This document shows, one piece after another, positions 36,680 through 45,069 of a stretch of 64,000 nt of DNA; the first letter of the stretch is position 1; every line of letters begins with the position of its first letter. Source of the DNA: JAYQKL01 sp049890195 (GTDB lineage: Bacteria; Pseudomonadota; Alphaproteobacteria; RS24); assembly GCA_049890195.1 (NCBI GenBank), contig JBMHBY010000005.1, positions 62,001-126,000 of the forward strand, given 5' to 3'. The position numbers and the translations under genes were made by a program. A model generated the notes under the pieces. The model saw only the letters and a program-made list of their open reading frames with translations, had not been told where the DNA came from and made no database searches.

Positions 36680-37599
36680 GCCTGCCGGGCTTTGATTTTT
36701 TTCATGGATAAAGCCATATATGCCGTTTTATGACGCCCGATGCGCCGGGTCAGGCTGACCGTACCGCCCGCTCCGGGTATCAGACCGTATTTCAACTCAG
36801 GCAGTTGAAACCATGCCTTTGACGTGGCGCAGACGTGATCGCCGAAGGCCGCAATCTCGACGCCGGCCCCAATTGCAGCCCCCTCCACACGGACATGCAG
36901 GGGTTTGCCGAGTTGTGCCAGTTGTCGCGCCGGCAAACGAACGGATCTGATCCAATGCGCGGTTGCGGGATCAGCTACGTGACCGAATTCATTGAGGTCA
37001 CCGCCGACAGAAAAGCTGCGGCCTGAAGCCGCCAGGTGAACAGCAGCAACATCCGGGTCCAATTTGGCCAATTCGAGGGCTTCGCACAGCGCATCCCGCA
37101 TGGCGGCATCAATTGCGTTGTGTCGAGCCGGTGCATTGAAAGTCAGCTCAAGCGTGCCCCCGGCTGACTTTTGAAGCAGCAATGGCACATCTGCACTGCC
37201 CGTCTCCTGTGCAGCATAACCCTGAAGCCATCTGAAGAATTCCGGTCCCTTTTGAACAGTGGCATATGCCAGACTTTCGGCGGTCAAAGCCTTTGGCACA
37301 TCCAGCTTTTCGCTCAAACGCAACTGCTGTACCAAAACCAATGCAGCGATTGGCGCAGCCATGATATTGGTTGTTATGAGATCAGCCTCCTCCTGGGTCG
37401 CAACCAGCACATCACACGCCTGTTCAAGTTCAGGGAAGCTTTGTCCAGACGCCACCAAACCAATGACCGGACAGGGCAACCCAGTCAACCAGGCCGCCAG
37501 ATCCGGGTCCTCCGAAACCAGAGTGAAAAACAAAAAGGGTCGGTCTGTCTCAGGCCCGAACCCCTCCCCGGAGGGATGCGCAGCCATCATATTGGTCAT
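36643..37599 (-). CDS. Enoyl-CoA hydratase/isomerase with N-terminal extension
   Basis: About 318 residues from the ATG at 37599; a TTG at 37617, eight bases after AGGGG, is an equally possible start. The crotonase domain occupies the C-terminal ~180 residues: APARHNAID, ASGRSFSVGGDLNEFG, EGAAIGAGVEIAAFGD and LPELKYGLIPGAGG, with a Glu in LPELKYG at a catalytic position. The first ~130 residues are a separate domain with crotonase-like echoes (CPVIGLVASG, ACDVLVATQEEADL) and may be a degenerate crotonase half. It is convergent with the amidohydrolase gene. Confidence 0.8.
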   Translation of the reverse strand: MTNMMAAHPSGEGFGPETDRPFLFFTLVSEDPDLAAWLTGLPCPVIGLVASGQSFPELEQACDVLVATQEEADLITTNIMAAPIAALVLVQQLRLSEKLDVPKALTAESLAYATVQKGPEFFRWLQGYAAQETGSADVPLLLQKSAGGTLELTFNAPARHNAIDAAMRDALCEALELAKLDPDVAAVHLAASGRSFSVGGDLNEFGHVADPATAHWIRSVRLPARQLAQLGKPLHVRVEGAAIGAGVEIAAFGDHVCATSKAWFQLPELKYGLIPGAGGTVSLTRRIGRHKTAYMALSMKKIKARQAYDWGLVDELLE

Positions 37600-37702
37600 G
37601 TCAGTCTGCTGCAGCAATGCATCATCCCCTTTTCAACATCAACTTCCCATACTGGCATTGTATGGAATTCTGATTGACTTTAAACAGCTGTATAACGAAT
37701 AA

Positions 37703-37717
37703 TCGAATAATATTCGA
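37703..37717. promoter_or_regulatory. Putative operator of the second TetR gene
   Basis: TCGAAT-AAT-ATTCGA is an exact six-base inverted repeat with a three-base spacer, 24 bases before the tetR start at 37741. CGAATAAT is also repeated directly from 37696. Position and symmetry suit an autoregulatory TetR site. I found no other copy of it in the window. Confidence 0.5.
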
Positions 37718-37740
37718 AAATTAATGAACAGCTTCTCATA

Positions 37741-38463
37741 ATGCAGACCTTAAACGAAAAAAAGAAACTTGGCGTTGGCCGTCCCCGTGTATTGACTGAG
37801 GAACAAATCCTGGATGCAGCCTTGGAAATCGGCCTTGAACATCTGACTTTGAAAAAACTGGCGACCAAGCTGAACGCCGGCACCACGACCCTATACCAGT
37901 ATTTTGACAGTCGGGAAGCCTTGCTGGAAGCCGCCGCCCTGCATGCCTTCAACGAATTGCCGTTACCCGAGGACAAAGGCCAGAACTGGGTTGAATTCAG
38001 CTACGAATACATCATGTCCTTGAAAGAACTGATGGCCTACACCCCCTCTAACATTTCCCATTATTTCAATTTTGAATATGGGTTTGAACTGCATTTCAGC
38101 ATAATTGAGAGGTTTCTGGACAGCTTGACCAAGCGCGGTTTCCAACCCCGCGAGGCCACCCTGCTGTTCAATCGTCTTTCCTTGACGGCCATTTCAGCGG
38201 CCATTGAAGACGTCCGCCACCAAAAAGTTGGCGATAAAAACCCGTCCATGCTGGCGGCATACACCCAAATCATGAGTGGTTTGAACCAAAATGACTTCCC
38301 GAATTTGGTTGCAGGCATGGATGTTTTGACCCAAAGCGCTGAAGCAAAGACCAAGGATTTGCTCTATTTGGTATATCGGGATACCATTGAAAAACGTGGC
38401 GAGGATTTATCCATGCTCGACTTTTTGACTGAACCGACTGTAGGAGGATACAATGGCCAATAA
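37741..38463 (+). CDS. TetR-family regulator of the P450 operon
   Basis: 240 residues. The DNA-binding domain covers about residues 18-65 (VLTEEQILDAALEIGLEHLT, then AGTTTLYQYFDSREALLEAAA). The rest is helical, with a C-terminal tail of about 20 residues. It overlaps the P450 start by 11 bases, so the two are translationally coupled. An inverted repeat lies just upstream. It would most simply repress its own operon and perhaps the divergent crotonase gene in response to a pathway intermediate. Confidence 0.85.
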   Translation: MQTLNEKKKLGVGRPRVLTEEQILDAALEIGLEHLTLKKLATKLNAGTTTLYQYFDSREALLEAAALHAFNELPLPEDKGQNWVEFSYEYIMSLKELMAYTPSNISHYFNFEYGFELHFSIIERFLDSLTKRGFQPREATLLFNRLSLTAISAAIEDVRHQKVGDKNPSMLAAYTQIMSGLNQNDFPNLVAGMDVLTQSAEAKTKDLLYLVYRDTIEKRGEDLSMLDFLTEPTVGGYNGQ

Positions 38464-39835
38464 GAAAATTCCTTCCGTTAAGGGTTTGCCGTTTATCGGC
38501 AACACACTTGAAATGGCTGCAGATCCGGCCGCGTTTTTCCTGCGGGCCTATCGTGATTACGGGCCGGTTTACCGGATCAATGTGTTTGGCCGTAAAAACC
38601 TTGTCATTGCCGGCACCGAAGCCGCCCTGTTTATGACCATGCGGGATGGCCGGGAAAAACTGAGCTCCAAGGAGTTTTGGGATGAATTCCGCGAGTATCA
38701 CGGCGCCTCTAAAATGCTAAATGCGACCGATGGCAAGCTGCATCAGCAACTGCGCAAAATCATGCGTGAAGGGTTCTCCCGTGAAGCCGTGCGGGGCCGT
38801 TATCACAACCTTCAGTCCAGTATTGATGACTCAATGAAAAACAACTGGACTTTGGGTGAAAAAGTCCCGGTGCTCCAGGCATTCCAATACATGATTGTGC
38901 AGGAACTCGGGGAAATCCTGACCGGAACGGCGCCGCTTGAATATGTCCGGGACATACGTGTCAATATTCTGTTCATGCTGAATGTTCTGGTGACACGCCA
39001 GAGGCCAAGATTTTTCCTGCAATCGCGCCAGTTCAAAAAAGCCAATAAGCGCGTCGGCGAACTGAGCCGCCAAATGATTATGGAATTCAAGGAACATGCC
39101 GAAAAGGGTACCCTGCCGAAAAACCTGCTCGGTGACATTATGCGGGCACATGAGGAACATCCGGACTTAATTCCTGAAACAGACCTGTCACTTCTGTTGA
39201 CCGGCCCTTATGTCGCCGGTCTGGATACAGTCGCAAACACGCTGGCTGCGACGGTTTATGGTGTCCTGAAAACCCCAGGATTGCTGGAACGTGTGCAAGC
39301 CGAGGCCGATGCCCTGTTTGCCAAAGAGACCGTCACCGAAGCTGATATTCGGGATTTGCGGGTCATTGCCGGCTCCATTCGCGAAGCCATGCGGCTGTGG
39401 CCGATCGCCGTGGCACAAATGCGGACATCAACCAGTGAATTCGAATTTGAGGGCTACACCATTCCGGCCAATGAAATGATGTATGTGGCGACAAGCGTCC
39501 CGCACTTCATGGAGGAGTATTTTCCGGAGCCGGAGAAGTTCGATCCGGAACGGTATTTTGATGAGCGGGCGGAACACAACCAGCCCGGCGTATATTCACC
39601 GTTCGGTCGCGGACCGCACACCTGCCTCGGGCAAAATCTGGCCGAGGTGATGATGGGCATCACCATTGCACGTCTGTTCCATAGGCTTGATTTGTCACTG
39701 ATCAGTCCGGATTATGTTTTGGCAACCAAATCGGCGCCAACTCCGGGACCGGCCAACAGCTTTAAAGTTGTGGTCAATGGGGAAAGGCACCCTGCAAAAG
39801 ACCTTGTTCCGGAACAATTGGAAGCCGCAGAGTAA
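38453..39835 (+). CDS. Cytochrome P450
   Basis: 460 residues. The haem-ligand motif FGRGPHTCLGQ places the Cys at residue 391. The I-helix AGLDTVANT (near 258), the K-helix EAMR and the PERF-like KFDPERYFD are present. The N-terminus is soluble with a proline-rich VKGLPFIGNTL. Its length and the KFDPERYF region recall longer-type P450s rather than the compact CYP125 or CYP142 class. It may hydroxylate a sterol side chain or ring, with the ferredoxin at 27666 as a possible donor. AGGAGG lies 5' of the ATG. Confidence 0.92.
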   Translation: MANKKIPSVKGLPFIGNTLEMAADPAAFFLRAYRDYGPVYRINVFGRKNLVIAGTEAALFMTMRDGREKLSSKEFWDEFREYHGASKMLNATDGKLHQQLRKIMREGFSREAVRGRYHNLQSSIDDSMKNNWTLGEKVPVLQAFQYMIVQELGEILTGTAPLEYVRDIRVNILFMLNVLVTRQRPRFFLQSRQFKKANKRVGELSRQMIMEFKEHAEKGTLPKNLLGDIMRAHEEHPDLIPETDLSLLLTGPYVAGLDTVANTLAATVYGVLKTPGLLERVQAEADALFAKETVTEADIRDLRVIAGSIREAMRLWPIAVAQMRTSTSEFEFEGYTIPANEMMYVATSVPHFMEEYFPEPEKFDPERYFDERAEHNQPGVYSPFGRGPHTCLGQNLAEVMMGITIARLFHRLDLSLISPDYVLATKSAPTPGPANSFKVVVNGERHPAKDLVPEQLEAAE

Positions 39836-39852
39836 GTCTTCAAACTTGAGTC

Positions 39853-39879
39853 AAAAAGAGCGCGGCGGGCGCCCTTTTT
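39853..39879. terminator. Bidirectional Rho-independent terminator
   Basis: AAAAAG-A-GCGC, loop GGCGG, then GCGC-C-CTTTTT forms a stem with one A-C mismatch and has T-runs in both directions. It sits exactly between the convergent P450 stop (39835) and the 3-alpha-HSD stop (39880), so it can end both operons. Confidence 0.7.
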
Positions 39880-40644
39880 CTAAAATCCTTGCGGGCGTAT
39901 CAAGGCATCGGTTCCGCCGTCAAGCCACACCACACTGCCATGCATGTAGGCGAACTCATCACCCATCATCAGGCAAATGACCCGGGCGATTTCCTCCGGC
40001 TGTGCATATCGCTCAAGCGGTATGGGGATTTGTTTGACCCGCTCTCCGAGTTCAGGATGATCCCTTGACCCGGCAAAAAGAGGGGTTTCCGTCATGCCGG
40101 GCGCAATGGCATTCAACCGCACACCGGCAGCGCCCCATTCCGCCGCCCGGACCCGCACGGCACGCGACACTGCATGTTTGGACAGGCCGTAAGTCGCCGC
40201 CGCCGGCAGATCCCCAATCAGTTCCATCGCCTTGGCATGGTCATTTTCAAGCAGGGCCAATACAATCGGATTGTCAGTATTGTCCCCCATTTGCGCCGAG
40301 TTTGAACTGACGGCGACAACCCGCGCATCTTCGCTTTTGGACAAGGTCGGAAACAAACCGTCCAGCAGATCAACGGTACCGAAATAATTGACTGTCGCCA
40401 CCAGCCCGCCATCTTCAAGGTGTCCACCCAGACCCGCCGCCGTCACCAACCCGTCGAGAACTCCGCCGCATTCGGCCAACACGCCTTCTATGGCCTGTTG
40501 CCGTCCGTCAGAAGTTGACAAATCCACTTCAATATCAGCATGACGCAGATCTAGACCAATGATTTCATGGCCTTGCTCAGCAAGTTGTCGGGCTGTCTCG
40601 CGGCCTATGCCGGATGCGGATCCTGTGATGGCAATCTTAGACAT
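39880..40644 (-). CDS. hsdA: 3-alpha-hydroxysteroid dehydrogenase/carbonyl reductase
   Basis: 254 residues from the ATG at 40644, which is preceded by AGGAG; the frame is open 54 bases upstream. It follows the Comamonas testosteroni enzyme (257 residues) along its whole length: ITGSASGIGRET, VDLSTSDGRQQAI, VNYFGTVDLLD, VRLNAIAPGMTETPL and the C-terminus DGGTDALIRPQGF. The catalytic residues are Ser113/114, Tyr152 and Lys156. It interconverts 3-alpha-hydroxy and 3-keto groups of steroids with NAD(H), as in bile acid and androgen breakdown. It is the last gene of the long minus-strand operon and overlaps the AsnC gene by eight bases. Confidence 0.9.
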   Translation of the reverse strand: MSKIAITGSASGIGRETARQLAEQGHEIIGLDLRHADIEVDLSTSDGRQQAIEGVLAECGGVLDGLVTAAGLGGHLEDGGLVATVNYFGTVDLLDGLFPTLSKSEDARVVAVSSNSAQMGDNTDNPIVLALLENDHAKAMELIGDLPAAATYGLSKHAVSRAVRVRAAEWGAAGVRLNAIAPGMTETPLFAGSRDHPELGERVKQIPIPLERYAQPEEIARVICLMMGDEFAYMHGSVVWLDGGTDALIRPQGF

Positions 40645-41125
40645 TCTGATCTCCTGGTTTCGGGGTTGCGGGTAATATCTTGGCAATCCGCTTGTCATAT
40701 TTCACAAAATTAACAACGACACTGGTTTCAATTTCATTGACGTCGGGCAAGGACAGTATATCCCTGCTGGCGACGCTATGAAACTGCTCAAGCGTCTCAA
40801 ACAGGCCGATAGCCAGAATATCAAAATTGCCAAGCTGGATGATCACCGCCCCGATAATGTCCATGGCAGCCACCTTGGCCGCAACGGACCGTATTTGGGA
40901 GGGTTCCGTCTTGATATCAATATAACCCAGCAAAGGTTTGTCCAGATGCTCAAGATTGGTGACCGCTGTGATGCGCATCAGATTATCCCGCTCCAGGCGC
41001 TTGATCCGGGCGCGAATGGTGCCCTCCGTGCAGTTCAGCTGTGATGCCAGATGACGGTTGCTCAACCGGGCATCCTCGGCAAGCAGATTCATGATGTCTT
41101 TATCGAGTTTATCAAACTGGGGCAT
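40637..41125 (-). CDS. Lrp/AsnC-family transcriptional regulator, second of a tandem pair
   Basis: 162 residues. The N-terminal winged helix-turn-helix (KDIMNLLAEDARLSNRHLA, then CTEGTIRARIKRLE) is followed by the ligand-binding RAM domain (LGYIDIKTEPSQIRSVA, GNFDILAIGLFE). It lies two bases after the other AsnC gene and overlaps the 3-alpha-HSD start. The two proteins are only moderately similar and may form a mixed oligomer. A steroid or amino acid effector cannot be read from the sequence. Confidence 0.85.
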   Translation of the reverse strand: MPQFDKLDKDIMNLLAEDARLSNRHLASQLNCTEGTIRARIKRLERDNLMRITAVTNLEHLDKPLLGYIDIKTEPSQIRSVAAKVAAMDIIGAVIIQLGNFDILAIGLFETLEQFHSVASRDILSLPDVNEIETSVVVNFVKYDKRIAKILPATPKPGDQNV

Positions 41126-41127
41126 GG

Positions 41128-41598
41128 TCAGGCCGGCGCAACGTCAAACTTGAATTTCAGAATATCCACGGCAGTGGACGGATCAAGGGAATGCACCCCC
41201 TCCACCATTGACAGCTTGTTGAGCAGCATATTTTCAAGGGATGAGATGTCCTCAAGGGCCACCAGCAACCTGATTTCATGCCTGCCAGTGCAGGTTTGCA
41301 CGGAAACCACCTCCTCATAGGCGGCCAAGTCCTCAGCGGTCTGTTCCACGCAGCGGTTTTTGACGCTTACGCCGATGGGCAACAAAATGTTGTAATTCAA
41401 CGCAGTGAAGTCCGACACGGCGACGATTTTCATCGCGTCAGCATTTTCCATGCGCTTGATTCTTGTGGCCACGACGGATGTTGAAACGCCCAAAGCATCA
41501 GCAATACGCTGATTGCTGGCCCGACCGTCCTCTCTCAACATGTCTATGATGCGCAGATCAAGCTCGCTGAAATCATAAAGACTCTTTTTTGCAGACAT
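41128..41598 (-). CDS. Lrp/AsnC-family transcriptional regulator, first of a tandem pair
   Basis: 156 residues from the ATG at 41598, preceded by GGGAGG; an ATG 21 bases earlier has no ribosome site. The helix-turn-helix is in DLRIIDMLREDGRASNQ and LGVSTSVVATRIKRME. The RAM domain shows VSVQTCTGRHEIRLLVALED. It is embedded in a catabolic operon between an acyl-CoA dehydrogenase and a second AsnC gene. Local regulators inside the operon they control are common, so feedback on this operon is the simplest idea. Confidence 0.83.
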   Translation of the reverse strand: MSAKKSLYDFSELDLRIIDMLREDGRASNQRIADALGVSTSVVATRIKRMENADAMKIVAVSDFTALNYNILLPIGVSVKNRCVEQTAEDLAAYEEVVSVQTCTGRHEIRLLVALEDISSLENMLLNKLSMVEGVHSLDPSTAVDILKFKFDVAPA

Positions 41599-41625
41599 GT
41601 GCCTCCCAACAGGCCGCATTTGGCT

Positions 41626-42804
41626 TCACTTACGAATTTTAGGTTCCCGCGGCTGCCCCAAAGCATGCTCTGAAACAATGTTACGCTGGATTTGGTTGGT
41701 TCCACCATAAATGGAATCCGCCCTGGCTTGCAAATACCAACGCGGAATATCATCCAACTCATATCCGCCATCATCCGTAACATCGCCGGTCAGGCCGATA
41801 ACATCCATACCCAGCTGGGTCAGGTTCTTGTGCCAGGCAGACCAGTAAAGCTTGTAAGTCATGGCAGCGGGCTGCAGCTGGGAGTTGTCGTCATCTGAAA
41901 GCATCCGCAGCGCACTGTGGCGCATAACCTTCAGGCCGGTAAAGGCCTCCCCAATCCGCTGACGAATAAGCGGGTCATGCATTTTCCCGTTTGCGCGGGC
42001 CGCAGCCACAATATGCTCAAACTCCCCGATAAAACTCATCAGCTGACCGAGTGTGCCGACCCCGCGCTCAAAGGCCAGCAAACCCATTGCGACCATCCAG
42101 CCATTGCCGACCCCGCCGACGACATTCTCCTCCGCGGTTCTGGCGCCGTCAAAAAAGGTTTCGTTGAACTCCGCGTCTCCAGTGATTTGTTTGATGGGGC
42201 GGATGGTGACACCATCCTGTTTGATCGGCACCAAAAGGAAAGACAAGCCCTTAGATCCGCGTGACTCGGGGTCGGTTCTCGCAAGCACAAAGATCCAGTC
42301 GGCAAATGTCGCCATGGATGTCCAGATTTTCTGCCCGTCAATGACCCATTCCCCGTCAACCAGGACTGCTTTGGTTTGGATGTTCGACAAATCTGAACCG
42401 GCATTGGGCTCGGAATAACCCTGTGCCCACATGGTTTTTCCGGCGACAATATCGGGCAGAAAACGTTTTTTCTGTTCCTCTGTGCCAAAATGCAGAATGG
42501 TCGGTCCGGCCAGTTCAACCCCGATATGCGCAATCCGCCCGGGCGCCCGTGCGCGGGCGTATTCCTCGGCAAAAATCACCTGCTCGGCAATCGTCGCCTC
42601 CTTTCCGCCAAATTCTTTCGGATATCCAATCGCGCTCCAGCCGTCCTCCCCCATCATACGTTCCCAAGCCAGTCTCTTGTCCAACTGTTTGGTCATGGAG
42701 CCCTCACCCTTGATGCTCTCAAACTCTCCGGTCAGTCGGCTTTGCAGCCAGTCAACAACCTCAGACCGGAACTGCTCCTCTTTTTCTGTAAAACCGAGTT
42801 TCAT
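41626..42804 (-). CDS. Acyl-CoA dehydrogenase, catalytic subunit (third pair, FadE30-like)
   Basis: 392 residues resembling the subunit at 10426: GYPKEFGGKEATI, WAQGYSEPNAGSDLSNI, GQKIWTSMATFADW, PIKQITGDAEFNETFF, LLAFERGVGTLGQL and IYGGTNQIQRN. The FERG Glu is the probable base and the DREQFG helix motif is absent. It lies nine bases after the smaller subunit. It probably dehydrogenates a steroid-derived acyl-CoA. Side-chain or propionate-arm substrates are both possible. Confidence 0.84.
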   Translation of the reverse strand: MKLGFTEKEEQFRSEVVDWLQSRLTGEFESIKGEGSMTKQLDKRLAWERMMGEDGWSAIGYPKEFGGKEATIAEQVIFAEEYARARAPGRIAHIGVELAGPTILHFGTEEQKKRFLPDIVAGKTMWAQGYSEPNAGSDLSNIQTKAVLVDGEWVIDGQKIWTSMATFADWIFVLARTDPESRGSKGLSFLLVPIKQDGVTIRPIKQITGDAEFNETFFDGARTAEENVVGGVGNGWMVAMGLLAFERGVGTLGQLMSFIGEFEHIVAAARANGKMHDPLIRQRIGEAFTGLKVMRHSALRMLSDDDNSQLQPAAMTYKLYWSAWHKNLTQLGMDVIGLTGDVTDDGGYELDDIPRWYLQARADSIYGGTNQIQRNIVSEHALGQPREPKIRK

Positions 42805-42813
42805 CTGTCTCCC

Positions 42814-43926
42814 CTAGACTGCCGTAAACACAAAGTCAGCCAGTTTTTCACGATGCATTTCAGGGGACCCGAGTATCAATGAACTTGTGCGTGCCCGCTT
42901 GAAATACAAATGCGCCATACATTCCCACGTGAACCCCATCCCGCCATGCAACTGGATCCCATGAGCGGCATTTTTGGACAAGGCCCGTGCACAGACTATG
43001 GCGGCCGTTGACGCGGCAACAGGTATCTCCTCCTCGACCTCCTGCGCTGTGCAGACGGCATACCAGGCGGCGGATTTGGCAGACTCCAACATCACCATCA
43101 TATCGGCCAGGCGGTGCTTGACGGCTTGAAAACTGCCGATGGGACGCCCAAACTGCTCCCGGTCCTTGGCATAAACATTCGCCAGCTCCAATGCGCCCTC
43201 TGCCGCCCCCATCTGTTCAACCGCCAGCATGATGCGGGAGATGTCCAGAACCTTCTCCACCGAAGCGGACCCGTTGGACAGGATGTTATCAGACGCCACC
43301 TTGACGCCATGCAACGCCACCTCGGCAACCGGGCGGGTCAAATCCAAAGAGGTTTTGGGTGTGATCGCAACGCCCTCCTGATTTGCCTCAACCATCACCA
43401 ACACAATCTCGCCGGCGGGGTTTTCCGCCATGACCAGGAACGCGTCAGCGAACTGACCATACTGAACCATGGCAACTTCACCGGAAAGGGTGTTTTTCCC
43501 GTCAAGCTGCGCCGGACAGGTGCCATGCGTGAAATGGCCGGACGTGTCGCTATGGGCAAACGCCACAACCTTTTCACCGGAAATGATATCCGGCAGAAAC
43601 ATGTGTTTCTGATCCTCAGTACCGCATAACAATATGCCCATGCCGGACATGATGACGGAGGTCAGGAAAGGCGTCGGCACCAGAAACCTCCCGAGCGCCT
43701 CCTGCACACTGCCCAACTCAACAAACCCCAAACCCGATCCGCCATAGGCTTCAGGATAGGCCGCGCCGCCCAGCATCAATTCCTTGGTCAACAGCGTCCA
43801 GGCTTCGCGGTCAAACCCATCGGACTCCATAACCTTGTATAACCTGTTGCGTTCGCCGGCCTCGCCAATGGCGGCAAAGACGGTCTCACGAATGAGGTTC
43901 TGCTCGTCAGTAAAAGCAAACTGCAT
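42814..43926 (-). CDS. Acyl-CoA dehydrogenase, FAD-binding subunit (third pair)
   Basis: 370 residues. The fold markers are FAFTDEQNLIRETV, PEAYGGSGLGFVELG, YAKDREQFGRPIGSFQAVKH and IQLHGGMGFTWE. The position of the partner's catalytic Glu reads ISRIMLAVEQMGAA, without FERG. It probably forms a heteromer with the gene product that follows. It sits 18 bases after the KshA-like gene within the long minus-strand operon. Confidence 0.83.
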   Translation of the reverse strand: MQFAFTDEQNLIRETVFAAIGEAGERNRLYKVMESDGFDREAWTLLTKELMLGGAAYPEAYGGSGLGFVELGSVQEALGRFLVPTPFLTSVIMSGMGILLCGTEDQKHMFLPDIISGEKVVAFAHSDTSGHFTHGTCPAQLDGKNTLSGEVAMVQYGQFADAFLVMAENPAGEIVLVMVEANQEGVAITPKTSLDLTRPVAEVALHGVKVASDNILSNGSASVEKVLDISRIMLAVEQMGAAEGALELANVYAKDREQFGRPIGSFQAVKHRLADMMVMLESAKSAAWYAVCTAQEVEEEIPVAASTAAIVCARALSKNAAHGIQLHGGMGFTWECMAHLYFKRARTSSLILGSPEMHREKLADFVFTAV

Positions 43927-43944
43927 GTCAGTTGTTCCGGATCC

Positions 43945-45069
43945 CTATTGGTTGCCGCCTTCCTCGAAGGAGAGATTGGCGACACTCTCGGCCACCTCGT
44001 TGCCGGCATAAAACTGTTCGAAATATTTACGGAACGGCAAAATCGGGCCATCGCCGTCACAAATGGACGGGCGGGTCATGTATTTCTGGCGGTCCCAGAC
44101 GACCTTGTCCTGATCAAGCTGTTTGCAGATGTCGCGGATCAACGCCTTGGACAGGTTCGCCATTGGCCCCTCCGCCTCAGCTTTCGGCTGGGTGAAGGCA
44201 AAACGGACATGCGTTTTGTCGCGGGCAATCGGCGTCACGCCCGACACCAAAAGTGTTTCGGAAATGCCGGTGAACTTGGTCCATGACTGGCCGGCTCCGA
44301 CAGTGCCGTAGGAAATCATGCCGTCAACTTCACCTTTGGGCGTACCCATTTTCGATTTGACGGAAGCTGTCCGCCGGTGCCCGTCAAAGTTCATGTCATA
44401 ATTCGGCATTTCCGGCACACCATGGATATATTTGAAATGGGCGGAATCCACACCATTTTCTGACATGTTCTGGATCGGGCCGTGGACGATCCACTCATGG
44501 CGTTCATATTCAGTCCAGTCCGGGCTGCCAACCTCTTCAAACACATCCAAATCATGTGAAGGCGGCTCGCCCTCCGGGTGATACCAGGTCCAAATGAATT
44601 TATTGACCTCTTGAACCGGCCACTGTCTGTCACAGGGGCGCGCTGCTGACGGAGGAATACGCTCAGCATAAGGAACACCTGTAACCGCCCCCTCATCATT
44701 ATAGGTCCAGGCATGGAACGGACACTCCAGATCATTGCCCTGGACACGCCCGCCATAGGCCATATTGGCCCCCAAATGCTTGCAATACGCATCAATGATG
44801 CGTGCCCGGCCATCTTCGCCGCGCCAAAGAACAAGCTGTTGGCCGAAATAATGCAGCGGCTTGATTTCCCCGACAGCCAGGTCATCGCTGTATTCCACGA
44901 CAAACCAACCATAAGGCATCGGCAGTTTATCCAGATTGCGCTGTTCAAGCGTTGCCGCATTTTCAATGTCCTGCATCCGCCATGCCCGCAAGTCGTCCCC
45001 GCGCAGACCTTCCAGCATCTGCCAGACAGCGACCGGAGGGGTGCGGGCGTCATTCACTTCTTTTGTCAT
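43945..45069 (-). CDS. kshA: KshA-like Rieske non-haem iron oxygenase
   Basis: 374 residues from the ATG at 45069 (GGGAGA seven bases before it). The 2Fe-2S Rieske ligands are Cys96, His98, Cys116 and His119 (YCKHLG, CPFHAW). The mononuclear iron ligands are His211 and His216 in NGVDSAHFKYIHG, with a bridging Asp208. The order FGQQLVLWRGEDG, DAYCKHLGANMAYGG and VPYAERIPPSA follows 3-ketosteroid 9-alpha-hydroxylase KshA. A reductase partner (KshB) is not in the window. The gene overlaps the amidohydrolase stop by four bases (ATGA). Confidence 0.85.
   Translation of the reverse strand: MTKEVNDARTPPVAVWQMLEGLRGDDLRAWRMQDIENAATLEQRNLDKLPMPYGWFVVEYSDDLAVGEIKPLHYFGQQLVLWRGEDGRARIIDAYCKHLGANMAYGGRVQGNDLECPFHAWTYNDEGAVTGVPYAERIPPSAARPCDRQWPVQEVNKFIWTWYHPEGEPPSHDLDVFEEVGSPDWTEYERHEWIVHGPIQNMSENGVDSAHFKYIHGVPEMPNYDMNFDGHRRTASVKSKMGTPKGEVDGMISYGTVGAGQSWTKFTGISETLLVSGVTPIARDKTHVRFAFTQPKAEAEGPMANLSKALIRDICKQLDQDKVVWDRQKYMTRPSICDGDGPILPFRKYFEQFYAGNEVAESVANLSFEEGGNQ

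Noticed and set aside
40637..41598. Tandem AsnC genes as siroheme decarboxylase subunits (NirD/NirL, AhbA/B type)
   Set aside because: Both keep ordinary Lrp helix-turn-helix and RAM features and no haem d1 or haem biosynthesis genes are nearby.
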